Assembly (NCBI RefSeq): GCF_001303895.1
Contig: NZ_LJSD01000051.1
Location: 62,001 to 126,000, forward strand
Reading direction: 5' to 3'
Origin: Mesorhizobium sp. 1M-11
GTDB lineage: Bacteria; Pseudomonadota; Alphaproteobacteria; Rhizobiales; Rhizobiaceae
Length of the DNA stretch: 64,000 nucleotides
Shown: positions 41,348 to 50,451 of the stretch, piece after piece
How positions within the stretch are numbered: the stretch's first letter is position 1
Layout of the letters: each line of letters starts with the position of its first letter
The notes under the pieces: generated by a model
What the model saw: the letters and a program-made list of their open reading frames with translations, nothing else
What the model was told of the DNA's origin: nothing
The model's database searches: none
Program-made: the position numbers and the translations under genes

Positions 41348-43819
41348 TCAGGCAACTTTTTCCATCATCGCCGGCGGCCTGATCTTATGGCCCTTGGGAT
41401 CGTAAGCCGGCTTCAGATGGACATGGGCACGATAGCGGACACCGGCGAGATCGATCTCGAAATCGCCCGTTGTGAGAAACGCCTTGTCCACGCCATTGGC
41501 ACTTTCGACATGACCCAGCGCCACCGACCGGCCAAGGCTATGGCCGTAGGCGGCCGAACGCAGTTCGCCCACCGGCTTGCCATCACGCAGGATCAACTCG
41601 CCGCCCCAAAGCATCGGCGCGCTGTCTTCGAGCGTGAACTGGACGACACGCTTTGTCACCGGCTGTTCCTTTGCCGCGACGATGGCCTCCTTGCCTATGA
41701 AGCCTGAAGCCTTGGCGAGATCGACAGCGAAACCCAGACCGGCCTGCCATGGATTGATGTCCGGCGTAAGCTCGCGGCTCCAGGCGCGATAGCCCTTCTC
41801 GAGCCGAAGCGCTTCGAGGGCATAATATCCGGCGTCGACCAGGCCGAGATCGTCGCCCGCGCGGAACAGGGCTTCATAGACGCCGACCGCGAGCTCGGTC
41901 GGCACGATCAGCTCCCAGCCGAGTTCGCCGACATAGGTCATGCGGTTGGCTATGCAGACGCCGTAGCCCACATCGATCTGGCGGTGGGTCGCGAACGGAA
42001 AAGCCGCTTCGCAAAGATCCGCCGAACTGATGCGCGACAGGATCGTCCGGGCATTGGGGCCCATCAGGCCCAGTATGGCGTAAGACGAGGTGACGTCGGT
42101 CAGCACGGCATGAGCCCCGTCGGGTATGTTGCTGCTGATCCAGTCGAAGTCGCGGACGGGCTGCGCCGACCCGGTGACGACGAGAAACCGGTCATCGGCC
42201 AAACGCAAGACGGTCAGGTCACTCTCATAGCCACCCCTCGCATTGAACATGCCGGTATAGACGCTGCGTCCTACCGCGACATCGATATCGGCCCCGCACA
42301 AGCGGTTCAGGACCGCGCAGGCATCGCGCCCCTGCACCAGTATCTTGGCGAAGGAGGTCTGATCGAAGACCGCGACGGCCTCGCGCGTCGCCTTCATCTC
42401 GCGGCCTACGGCTTCATGCCAGTTCTGCCGGCCGAAACTGTATTCGGTGGCAGCCGTCTCACCGGCACTCGCGAACCAGTTGACCCGTTCCCAGCCCATC
42501 TTGGAGCCGAACACCGCGCCCTTGGCTTTGAGGATCTCGTAGAGCGGTGAACGCCGCAGCGGACGCGCAAGGTCGAGCTCCCGGTTCGGCCACGGCATCG
42601 CATAGTGGAGGCCGAGCGTTTCCTTGACCCGATCGTGCAGGAAACGCGGATTGTTGTTGAACGAAGCGAAGCGGCGGATGTCGACCGGCCAGAGGTCCAT
42701 CGTCGGCTCGCCCTGGACGATCCATTCCGCCAGCGCCTTTCCGGCGCCGCCGGCGCTGGCGATGCCCATCGAGTTGAACCCGGCGCCTACGAAGAAGTTC
42801 TTCAGTTCCGGTGCTTCGCCGAGGATGAAGTTGTTGTCGGGCGTAAAACTCTCTGGTCCGTTGTAGAATTTCCTGACCTCGCTCTCGGCCATCTGCGGCA
42901 CGCGAACCAGCGCATTCTCCATCAGGATCTCGAACTGGTCCCAGTCGTCGGGCAGAAGCGCGAATTCGAAATCGTCGGGAATGCCATCCATGCCCCAGGG
43001 CTTGGCTTGCGGTTCGAAACCACCCATGACCAGCCCGCCAACTTCCTCCTTGAAATATATATAGCCGTCGGGGTCGCGCATGACCGGAAGGTCCGGGTGC
43101 ACTCCTTCGATTCGGCCGGTGACGATGTACATATGCTCAGCCGAGTGCAGCGGCACCGAGACGCCGCACATCAGGCCGATCTTGCGTGCCCATTGGCCCG
43201 CGCAGTTGACGACGATCTCGGCGGCGATGTCTCCCTGGTTGGTCGACACGCCGGTCGCGCGGCCGTTTTTCGTCCTGATGCCGGTGACCCTCACGCGCTC
43301 GACGATCCTGGCGCCTCCCATGCGGGCGCCCTTGGCCAGCGACTGGGTGAGGTCGGTTGGATTGGCCTTGCCATCACCCGGCAGCCAGACGGCACCGACA
43401 AGATCGTCGATCGCCATGACGGGCCAGAGGTTTCCGGCCTCCTCGGGCGTGATGACCTCGACGGCAACGCCTTGCGCCCGCGCCGACGCCGCGGTGCGCT
43501 TCAGCTGCGTCATACGGTCCTGCGTGCGCGCAACGCTGATCGAGCCGCAATTCTTCCAGCCCGTCGCCAGGCCGGTTTCCGCTTCCAGCCGGCCGTATAG
43601 CTCGGTCGAGTAGCGGACCAGTGTGGTCATGCTGGACTGGCTGCGCAACTGGCCGACCAACCCGGCTGCGTGCCAGGTGGTGCCGCCACTCAACTGGCCC
43701 TGCTCCAGCAGGACGACATCGGACCAACCCAATTTCGTCAGATGATAGGCGACCGAACAGCCGACAACGCCGCCGCCGATGATGACGACCCTGGCCTGGC
43801 TTGGAAGTTGGGATGGCAT
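41348..43819 (-). CDS. Dimethylglycine/sarcosine dehydrogenase-like flavoprotein
   Basis: A 823-residue two-part enzyme. Residues about 1-400 are a DAO-type FAD domain (ARVVIIGGGVVGCSVAYHL, and the covalent-FAD-type GGTTWHAAGLVGQLR). Residues about 420-815 are a folate-binding GcvT-like domain (FDQTSFAKILVQGRD, VGYYALEALRLEKGYRAWSRE-like region, GFIGKEAIVAAKEQ). This is the dimethylglycine/sarcosine dehydrogenase architecture, which removes N-methyl groups and passes the C1 unit to tetrahydrofolate. Here it lies inside a phosphonate operon, between phnY and pbfA, so an N-methylated aminophosphonate is a possible substrate. ATG at 43819 has AAAGGA. Confidence 0.8.
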   Translation of the reverse strand: MPSQLPSQARVVIIGGGVVGCSVAYHLTKLGWSDVVLLEQGQLSGGTTWHAAGLVGQLRSQSSMTTLVRYSTELYGRLEAETGLATGWKNCGSISVARTQDRMTQLKRTAASARAQGVAVEVITPEEAGNLWPVMAIDDLVGAVWLPGDGKANPTDLTQSLAKGARMGGARIVERVRVTGIRTKNGRATGVSTNQGDIAAEIVVNCAGQWARKIGLMCGVSVPLHSAEHMYIVTGRIEGVHPDLPVMRDPDGYIYFKEEVGGLVMGGFEPQAKPWGMDGIPDDFEFALLPDDWDQFEILMENALVRVPQMAESEVRKFYNGPESFTPDNNFILGEAPELKNFFVGAGFNSMGIASAGGAGKALAEWIVQGEPTMDLWPVDIRRFASFNNNPRFLHDRVKETLGLHYAMPWPNRELDLARPLRRSPLYEILKAKGAVFGSKMGWERVNWFASAGETAATEYSFGRQNWHEAVGREMKATREAVAVFDQTSFAKILVQGRDACAVLNRLCGADIDVAVGRSVYTGMFNARGGYESDLTVLRLADDRFLVVTGSAQPVRDFDWISSNIPDGAHAVLTDVTSSYAILGLMGPNARTILSRISSADLCEAAFPFATHRQIDVGYGVCIANRMTYVGELGWELIVPTELAVGVYEALFRAGDDLGLVDAGYYALEALRLEKGYRAWSRELTPDINPWQAGLGFAVDLAKASGFIGKEAIVAAKEQPVTKRVVQFTLEDSAPMLWGGELILRDGKPVGELRSAAYGHSLGRSVALGHVESANGVDKAFLTTGDFEIDLAGVRYRAHVHLKPAYDPKGHKIRPPAMMEKVA

Positions 43820-43895
43820 TGCACTGTCCTTTGAAAGGTTGAGGACGAGAGGCGGCCGCAAGGCACGCCCGCTTCATCAGGGCATCGAGTGGTGG

Positions 43896-45350
43896 CTACC
43901 AGGGCAGTGAGAAGGTCTTGACGTTGGTGAAGGATTTCATCGCCTCGATGACGCCTTCCTTGTAGCCGTTGCCGCTGTCCTTGATGCCGCCGAACGGGCT
44001 CATCTCGATGCGGTAGCCCGGCACCTCCCAGATGTTGACGGTGCCGACCTGCAGGCCGGAGATGTATTTCTGCATGCGGCGGAAATCATTGGTGCAGACA
44101 CCCGAGGACAGTCCGAAGGCGGTGGAGTTGGACAGGGCGATCAGCGCGTCATCGTCATCGGGCGCGCGGATGATCGGCACGATCGGACCGAAGGTCTCTT
44201 CCATCACCAGTTCGGATTGATGCGGCACGCGGTCGACCACGATCGGCGGCAACAGCGCACCCTTGCGGCCAGGATTGTAGAGCACGTCCGCGCCCTGCTC
44301 CGCCGCCATGTGGACCCGGCGTTCGAACAGCGCGGCGGCCTTCTCATGCACGACGGTGCCGAGCTGCGTGGCGAGGTCCATCGGGTCGCCGAACACGATC
44401 TTTTTGGCGCGTTCCAGCACCATGGGCACGAAACGGTCGGCCACCTTCTCCTGCACCAGGATGCGCTTCACCGCCGTGCAGCGCTGGCCGGAATTCTTGG
44501 TGGCGCCGGCGACGGCCAGATCGGCCGCCTTGGCGAGATCGTCGTCGGAAAGATCGTTGAGGATGATCAGCGGATCGTTGCCGCCGAGCTCCAGCACCTG
44601 GCGCCGGTAGCCCGCCTTCGCTGCGATCATCTTGCCGACCGGCACGCCGCCGGTGAAGGTGATCAGCTCGATGTTGGGATTGGTGATCATCTCGTCGCCG
44701 ATGTCCTTCGGCCAGCCGGTGACGACCGACAGCATCTGCGGCGGCAGGCCGGCCTCATAGAGGATGTCGGCCAGTACGAGGGCGGTCATCGGCGTCAGTT
44801 CGGTCGGCTTGACGACGACGCAGTTGTTGGTGGCGATCGCCGGCGCCACCTTGTGCGCCACCATGTTGAGCGGGTGGTTGAACGGCGTGATCGCCGAGAT
44901 CGCCTTCAGCGGCTCGCGCAGCGTGAAGATCTTGCGCTGCTTGCCGTGCGGGGTGAGATCGCAGGAGAAGATCTGGCCGTCATCCTGGATCGCCATCTGG
45001 CCGGCCAGCGTGAACACGTCATAGGCGCGGCCGACCTCGTAGAGCGAATCCTGCTTGGAGATGCCGAGCTCCAGCGTGACCAGGTCGGAGATCTCCTCCT
45101 TGCGGGCGTTGAGCAGCTCGGCGGTCTTAAGCAGGATCTTCTGGCGCTCGTATCGCGTCAGCTTGGAGGTGTAGCCGGCGGCGATCGCGAAGGCTTCCCT
45201 GGCATGCGTGGCATTGCCGGCCGGAACCGTGCCGGCCACCGTGTCGTCCCAGGGGTAACGCACCTCGACGACATCGTCGGCATCGACCTTTTTGCCAGCG
45301 ATGCGCATCGGCTCATGGCGGACTTTGATCGAGGTTTCAGCCTTGGTCAT
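43896..45350 (-). CDS. phnY: Phosphonoacetaldehyde dehydrogenase
   Basis: A 484-residue aldehyde dehydrogenase that oxidises phosphonoacetaldehyde to phosphonoacetate. The catalytic Cys291 is in NSGQRCTAVKRI, and the general base Glu254 in VLELGGNDP. The family-typical opening MTKAETSIKVRHEPMRIAGK and the Cys291 position agree with S. meliloti PhnY. It lies between phnA and the DMGDH-like gene. A 159-nt palindromic repeat separates it from phnA. Confidence 0.92.
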   Translation of the reverse strand: MTKAETSIKVRHEPMRIAGKKVDADDVVEVRYPWDDTVAGTVPAGNATHAREAFAIAAGYTSKLTRYERQKILLKTAELLNARKEEISDLVTLELGISKQDSLYEVGRAYDVFTLAGQMAIQDDGQIFSCDLTPHGKQRKIFTLREPLKAISAITPFNHPLNMVAHKVAPAIATNNCVVVKPTELTPMTALVLADILYEAGLPPQMLSVVTGWPKDIGDEMITNPNIELITFTGGVPVGKMIAAKAGYRRQVLELGGNDPLIILNDLSDDDLAKAADLAVAGATKNSGQRCTAVKRILVQEKVADRFVPMVLERAKKIVFGDPMDLATQLGTVVHEKAAALFERRVHMAAEQGADVLYNPGRKGALLPPIVVDRVPHQSELVMEETFGPIVPIIRAPDDDDALIALSNSTAFGLSSGVCTNDFRRMQKYISGLQVGTVNIWEVPGYRIEMSPFGGIKDSGNGYKEGVIEAMKSFTNVKTFSLPW

Positions 45351-45439
45351 GGAAGGGCTCCTTGCCGCTCATGGAGCGGGAAAACACGTGTGGGGTTTGG
45401 CTTACTGGCGCTCCGGAATGAGAAGGGCAGGCGCTATAG

Positions 45440-45598
45440 CCCCCTCTCCGTCTCGGGCTTTGCCCGAGCCACCTCTCCCCCGCTTTGCGGGGGCGAGGAA
45501 CCCAAGCTGGAAAAGCGCCGGCGTTCCGACAGTGGTTCCTCGCCCCTGCCGAAGGCGGGGGAGAGGTGGCTCACCCGCAGGGTGAGACGGAGAGGGGG
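45440..45598. repeat. Large intercistronic palindrome (type A, copy 2)
   Basis: Second copy of the element at 3196-3352: CCCCCTCTCCGTCTCGGGCT on the left, and GTGAGACGGAGAGGGGG on the right. It lies between phnA and phnY within the same transcription direction, the same kind of position as copy 1 (between xsc and yeiH). Confidence 0.88.
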
Positions 45599-45636
45599 TT
45601 CTTGCCATATGCGACTGCTCCACTTCCCCTGCCCGT

Positions 45637-46896
45637 TCACCCCGGCAACGCGGCTGCCATCACCGCGTAGTAGAAGGCGTCGAAATTGCGCAGCGTGGGC
45701 GCCTCGGGCTGGTTGGGAAGCACCCGGTTGGTGATGAAGGGAACCGCCTGCTCGGTGAGGCCGCCATGCGAACGCAGCGGCTCGTCGAGCGCTGCCAGAT
45801 CGTGGCGGTGCTCCGAGGTGCCGATGGTCTTGTTTTCGCCGGAGACCATGATGATGTCGCCCATGCGGTCCTCGGGCAGTTCGAAGCGGGCGCAGCCTTC
45901 CTCGCGGCCGAGCACCACGGTGATGCCCTCGACCCTGGCAAGCCGCGCCATGATGTCGGCGCGATCGGCGCCCTTCGGCAGGTAGGCGGTGGCGAAGGAA
46001 CCCAGCGCGCCGTGGTGCACCACATAGGGATCGGTGATCGGCAGGATGACGCGGGCGGCGTCCTTGCCCAGCCATTCGTCGAGCAGGTCCTGGACATAGA
46101 CGACATTGGGCGTGCCGTCGGCATGATGCTTGGGCTTCATGCCATGGTCGGCGGTGACGACGATGGCCGCACCCAGCGCGTCGAGCTCTGCGAGATAGCG
46201 GTCGAACATGGCGTAGAAGTCGTTGGCCTGCTTCACGCCCGGCGCGTATTTGTGCTGCACGTAGTCGGTGGTGGTCAGGTACATGACGTCCGGCCGGAAC
46301 TCCTTGAGCAGCTTGACGCCGGCGGCGAAGACGAATTCCGACAGCTCGGCGGAATAGACTTCCGGCACCGGGCGGCCGAGCCAGGCCGAGGCATTGTCGA
46401 TGCCGTTGGCAGCCTTGGTGGTGGTGTCCGACTTCTCGGAGGAGAAGCAGATCGCGCGGTTGTCGCCATAGGCGAGGCCATGGCCGAGCAGCGCGCGCAG
46501 CTTGTCCTTGGCCGTCACCACCGCCACCTTGGCGCCGGCATCGTAGAAGGCCTTGAACACGGTCGGGGCGCGCAGGAACTTCGGATCGTTCATCATCACC
46601 TCCTCGCCCGTTTCCGGGTTGTAGAGGTAGTTGCCGCAGATGCCGTGCACGGCGGGCGGACGGCCGGTGGCGATCGAGAGGTTGTTGGGGTTGGTGAAGG
46701 ACGGGATCACCGAATGCGCGGTGCGCACGGTGCCCCTCTCCTTGATCCGCTCCAGCGCCGGCATCAGCCCGGCCTTGATCGCCTCGTCGAGATAGGCGGG
46801 CTCGCAGCCGTCCAGGCAGATGGCGATGGCCGGCACCCGTGGCCAGGCATAGTCGCGGCCATTGGCCGACACGGTGACGGGGGACATCTGGTTCAT
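45637..46896 (-). CDS. phnA: Phosphonoacetate hydrolase
   Basis: A 419-residue alkaline-phosphatase-superfamily zinc enzyme that splits phosphonoacetate to acetate and phosphate. All expected ligands are present: Asp29 (ICLDGCEP), the nucleophile Thr68 (SFTNPNN), Asp211 and His215 (TTDYVQH), Asp250-His251 (TADHGM) and His377 (SHGGLTEQ). The numbering agrees with S. meliloti PhnA. ATG at 46896 has AAAGGAACCCCCG. It is 22 nt from the end of phnW. This enzyme completes the PhnW-PhnY-PhnA route. Confidence 0.95.
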   Translation of the reverse strand: MNQMSPVTVSANGRDYAWPRVPAIAICLDGCEPAYLDEAIKAGLMPALERIKERGTVRTAHSVIPSFTNPNNLSIATGRPPAVHGICGNYLYNPETGEEVMMNDPKFLRAPTVFKAFYDAGAKVAVVTAKDKLRALLGHGLAYGDNRAICFSSEKSDTTTKAANGIDNASAWLGRPVPEVYSAELSEFVFAAGVKLLKEFRPDVMYLTTTDYVQHKYAPGVKQANDFYAMFDRYLAELDALGAAIVVTADHGMKPKHHADGTPNVVYVQDLLDEWLGKDAARVILPITDPYVVHHGALGSFATAYLPKGADRADIMARLARVEGITVVLGREEGCARFELPEDRMGDIIMVSGENKTIGTSEHRHDLAALDEPLRSHGGLTEQAVPFITNRVLPNQPEAPTLRNFDAFYYAVMAAALPG

Positions 46897-46918
46897 CGGG
46901 GGTTCCTTTTGATCAGGT

Positions 46919-48109
46919 TCAGGCGGCGAGCTTGGCGCGTTCGGCCAAGGCTGCCTGGGGTGGTGCCGCGCTCGCGACGCCCATTTCGGCCAGCGACTGA
47001 CGGGCGGCCTCGACGACGCGGCGCATGACATGTTCGTCCATCCGGCCGATGCAGCCGACCCGGAAGGAATCGACCACCGTCAGCTTGCCGGGATAGATGA
47101 TGAAGCCCTTGTCCTTCATCAGCTCGTAGAAGCGTTCGAAGACAAAATTGCCGTCGGCCGGACAGAAGAAGGTGACGATGATCGGCGACAGCCAGCGGTC
47201 GGAGAGCAAGGTCTCGAAGCCGAGGTTGCGCATGCCTTCGACCATGACGTTGCGGTTCTGCATGTAGCGGGCGCCGCGCGCGGCGACGCCGCCTTCCGCC
47301 TCATGCATGCGCAGGGCTTCGAGGAAGGCGGCCACGACATGGGTGGGCGGAGTGAAGCGCCACTGGCCGGTCTTTTCCATCGCAGCCCATTGCGCATGGA
47401 TGTCCAGCGACAGCGAGTGGCTGTTGCCCTTGGCCTTTTCCAGTTCGCTCTTCCTGGCGATGACGAAACCGAAGCCCGGCACGCCCTCGATGCATTTGTT
47501 GGCCGAGGAGACCATCGCCTCGTAGCGGATCCTGCCGACTTCGAGCGGGATGGCGCCGAAAGCGCTCATGGAATCGACCAGCAGCTTGCGGCCCCTGGCA
47601 TAGGTCGCCTCGGAGATCTCGGCGACCGGGTTGAGGATGCCGGAACTCGTCTCGCAATGGATGGCGAGAACATGGGTAATAGCAGGATCGGCATCGAGAG
47701 CCGCACCCACCTCGTCGCCGCGCGGCGGCAGGTAGTCGCCCTTGTCGATCAGCGTGAAGGCACGGCCGAGATATTGCATGGTCTGGGCGGCGCGCAGGCC
47801 GTAGGCGCCGTTGGCCAGCACCAGCACCTTGCCGTCCTTCGGCACGAAGGAGCCGAGCATCGCTTCGACACAGAAGGAGCCGGAGCCCTGGATCGGCACG
47901 CAGTCATATTCGGATTTCGTGTCACCGATCAGCGCCAGCAGGCGCCGGCGCAGCTCCGCCGTCATCGCCCGAAAATCGCCGTCCCACGACCCCCAGTCGC
48001 GCAGCATCGCCTGCTTGACGGCGTAGGAGGTGGTGAGCGGTCCCGGCGTCAGCAGATAAGGCTCGCCCAGGGCCGGCGGATCGAAACCTTCCACGGGTGA
48101 AACTCGCAT
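46919..48109 (-). CDS. phnW: 2-Aminoethylphosphonate:pyruvate aminotransferase
   Basis: A 396-residue class V aminotransferase that moves the amino group of 2-aminoethylphosphonate to pyruvate, giving phosphonoacetaldehyde. It opens with YLLTPGPLTTSYAVKQAMLR. The PLP Asp is Asp179 (KLLVDSMSAFG) and the PLP Lys is Lys205 (SSANKCIEGVPGF). Slightly longer than E. coli-type PhnW because of a C-terminal Ala-rich tail. It is first gene of the operon; the promoter should lie in 48110-48240. Confidence 0.95.
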   Translation of the reverse strand: MRVSPVEGFDPPALGEPYLLTPGPLTTSYAVKQAMLRDWGSWDGDFRAMTAELRRRLLALIGDTKSEYDCVPIQGSGSFCVEAMLGSFVPKDGKVLVLANGAYGLRAAQTMQYLGRAFTLIDKGDYLPPRGDEVGAALDADPAITHVLAIHCETSSGILNPVAEISEATYARGRKLLVDSMSAFGAIPLEVGRIRYEAMVSSANKCIEGVPGFGFVIARKSELEKAKGNSHSLSLDIHAQWAAMEKTGQWRFTPPTHVVAAFLEALRMHEAEGGVAARGARYMQNRNVMVEGMRNLGFETLLSDRWLSPIIVTFFCPADGNFVFERFYELMKDKGFIIYPGKLTVVDSFRVGCIGRMDEHVMRRVVEAARQSLAEMGVASAAPPQAALAERAKLAA

Positions 48110-48239
48110 CGACTGTCCTCCACGGCGCTCATGCTATTGCGCTTCCATGTGAGGATTGTTGCAGAGAGCGAGATATCTGCAAAATCGTTATTTTGTATTC
48201 GAGTATAAGTGGAGTTTATGGATTTCATTCCCGCGGAAA

Positions 48240-48542
48240 GCGCCTCTATCTTCCCCCTTGCGGGGGAGAAAGCGATTTCAGCATCTTAGACGAGCACGCC
48301 CGCAGGGCGGCGCAGGCTAAGTGCCAGAAATCGCAAGAGAGGGGATTTGCCCGCACAACGCTGGCGATCTGCTCTCAAAACACCCTGCTTCGGAGAGCGG
48401 AAGAAGGCTCCCACCTATGAAACCCCTCAGCTGAAGATCCCCTCTCTTGGATTTTCTACGACTTAGACTGCGCCGCCCTGCGGGCGTGCTCGCTAAGATC
48501 GTGAAAATCCTTTCTCCCCCGCAAGGGGGGAGATAGAGGCGC
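48240..48542. repeat. Long palindromic repeat (type C, copy 2)
   Basis: Terminal inverted repeats GCGCCTCTATCT (48240-48251) and AGATAGAGGCGC (48531-48542) enclose arms nearly identical to those at 38453-38743. A truncated further copy (CTCCCCCCCTTGCGGAGGAG) follows near 48630-48655. Together with it, this element fills the 590-nt gap between phnW and the Na/Pi gene; no gene is seen there. Confidence 0.85.
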
Positions 48543-48699
48543 CGCGCCTTCAGAAAGGGGATCGTCTTAGGTGGATGGGATTGTGTAAATTGAACGCCAG
48601 CGCAGCGAACAAGCGCGGCGCTGGTATCTCCCCCCCTTGCGGAGGAGATAGCAGTCGCACCGCTCCAGCTCCGATAATCAAAGCCGGCGGCCAACCCCC

Positions 48700-50361
48700 T
48701 CACCCCACCCGCACCAGACGGCTGCTGGCGAGGTCGCCGGTGCGGGTCAGCAGCGGATAGGCGGTGGCGACCAGCAGCGAGTTGATCTCCTTGAAGGCGC
48801 GCACGGCTTCGAGGTGAATGTCGCTGGTTTCGATGCTTTCGATCTTGCCCGACTGCAGCCGGCTGAGGTGACGCTCGTGGCTCGCGCGCTGCATGGCGCG
48901 GATGTGCTCCTTCTCGGCGACAAGCTGGCGCGCGGAGGCGACGTCGTTGGAGATCAGCACATTCAGCGCCAGCTGCATGTTTTCCACCACGCGCGCGTGC
49001 AATTCGTCGAGCTCGTGCAAACCCTCGGCGGAGAACTGCAGCGCCTTCTCGGCCCGCTCGGAGGCCAGGGCCAGAAGGTTCTTGGCGACGATGTCGCCGG
49101 CATACTCGAAATTGATGGCGACGTCGGTGAGCTCGATGCCGCGGCGCGCCTCGTCGGCGGTCAGCTGACCGCGATTGACCTCGGCGATGTAGAGCTTGAT
49201 GCCGGTGTGGGTGTCGTTGATCTCGTCGTCGAGGCCGCGCAGGCCGGCGATCTGATCGGACGTTCCTGAGCGGAACATGTCCATGACCGGCCGGAACATC
49301 TGCTCGACAAGCTCGCCCATGCGCAAAAGTTCGCGTGTCGCGCTGGCCAGCGCCAGCGTCGGGGTGGCGATGACCGAACGGTCGAGCGCACTGAGCCGCT
49401 GGCGGGCGGTCTCGCCCTCCGGCTCCTGCGTGATGCGCGTCGCCAGCCGGGCCACCGGCTTGACAAAAGGCAGGCAGGCCAGGGCCAGCACGGCATTGAA
49501 GGCCAGATGGAAATCGACCAGCGCCGTCGCCGGATCCAGCCCGCGCATCAAGGCGGGCACGCCGAAGGTTTCGATGGCGATGAGCGCGATCACGGCGGCA
49601 ACTGTACGAAACAGCAGGTTGCCGAGCGGCAGACGCTGCGCTGCCCTGTCCATGGAGCGCGACAGCCAGAAGGCGATCAGCCCGCTGCCGATATTGGCGC
49701 CGAGGATCAGCGGCACGCCCGCCTCCAGCGGAATGACGCCCTGGGCGGCGAAAGCCGAGATCATCAGGATCGCCGCCACGCTGGAGTGTATCAGCCAGGT
49801 GAAGAGCGCGCCGAGCAGCACGGCCATCATGGCGTCGCCGGCGAGATAGCCCGAGATCGCCGGCAACAGGGCGGCGTGGCGCAGCGGCCCCGTCGCCTCG
49901 CCGATGAACCGCAGCGACAAAAGGATGAAGCCGATGCCCAGCACCATGCGCCCGGTTTCGCGCAGCCTCTCGCCGGAGAGCTTCAGATGCATGATGCCGC
50001 CGACAGCCAGGCAGACCGGGACCAGCCAGCCGAGGTCGAAGGACAGGATTCGCACGACCAGCGCCGAGCCGAAATCGGCGCCGAGCAGCAGCGCGAGCCC
50101 CACCGGCACGGCGAGCAGGCCGCTGGCGACGAAGCCGCAGGCGATCATCGCCACCGCCGTCGAGCTCTGCAGCATCACCGCCATCGCGGCACCGCCGGCA
50201 ACGGCGCGGATTATGCCGCCTTTCGCTTCGCCGAACAGCCGCCGCAGCAGCCCGGCATAGGCGCGCTCCATGCCGGTGCGCACCATATGCACGGCATAGA
50301 GCAGCAGCAGGGTCGCGCCGGCGAGATGAAGCAGGAGAAGTGAAAAATGCATGGCCGGCAT
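48700..50361 (-). CDS. Na+/phosphate cotransporter with PhoU domain
   Basis: A 553-residue membrane protein. Two Na/Pi-cotransporter repeats (residues about 1-290) carry the QSS motifs MAVMLQSSTAVAM and TWLIHSSVAAILM. A C-terminal PhoU-like helical domain (about 330-545) follows. The family (NptA/YjbB) exports excess phosphate in E. coli. Next to phosphonate hydrolysis genes it may remove phosphate freed by PhnA, but that is inference. ATG at 50361 was preferred to a TTG further upstream; 50352 is also possible. Confidence 0.85.
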   Translation of the reverse strand: MPAMHFSLLLLHLAGATLLLLYAVHMVRTGMERAYAGLLRRLFGEAKGGIIRAVAGGAAMAVMLQSSTAVAMIACGFVASGLLAVPVGLALLLGADFGSALVVRILSFDLGWLVPVCLAVGGIMHLKLSGERLRETGRMVLGIGFILLSLRFIGEATGPLRHAALLPAISGYLAGDAMMAVLLGALFTWLIHSSVAAILMISAFAAQGVIPLEAGVPLILGANIGSGLIAFWLSRSMDRAAQRLPLGNLLFRTVAAVIALIAIETFGVPALMRGLDPATALVDFHLAFNAVLALACLPFVKPVARLATRITQEPEGETARQRLSALDRSVIATPTLALASATRELLRMGELVEQMFRPVMDMFRSGTSDQIAGLRGLDDEINDTHTGIKLYIAEVNRGQLTADEARRGIELTDVAINFEYAGDIVAKNLLALASERAEKALQFSAEGLHELDELHARVVENMQLALNVLISNDVASARQLVAEKEHIRAMQRASHERHLSRLQSGKIESIETSDIHLEAVRAFKEINSLLVATAYPLLTRTGDLASSRLVRVG

Positions 50362-50451
50362 CCCGTGGCTCAAAAAAGATCGGCCGGGCCTTTACATAAG
50401 TCAATTCGTTAGTTTCTATGGTTGGATCGGCTGATCTTATGGATGAATGCG

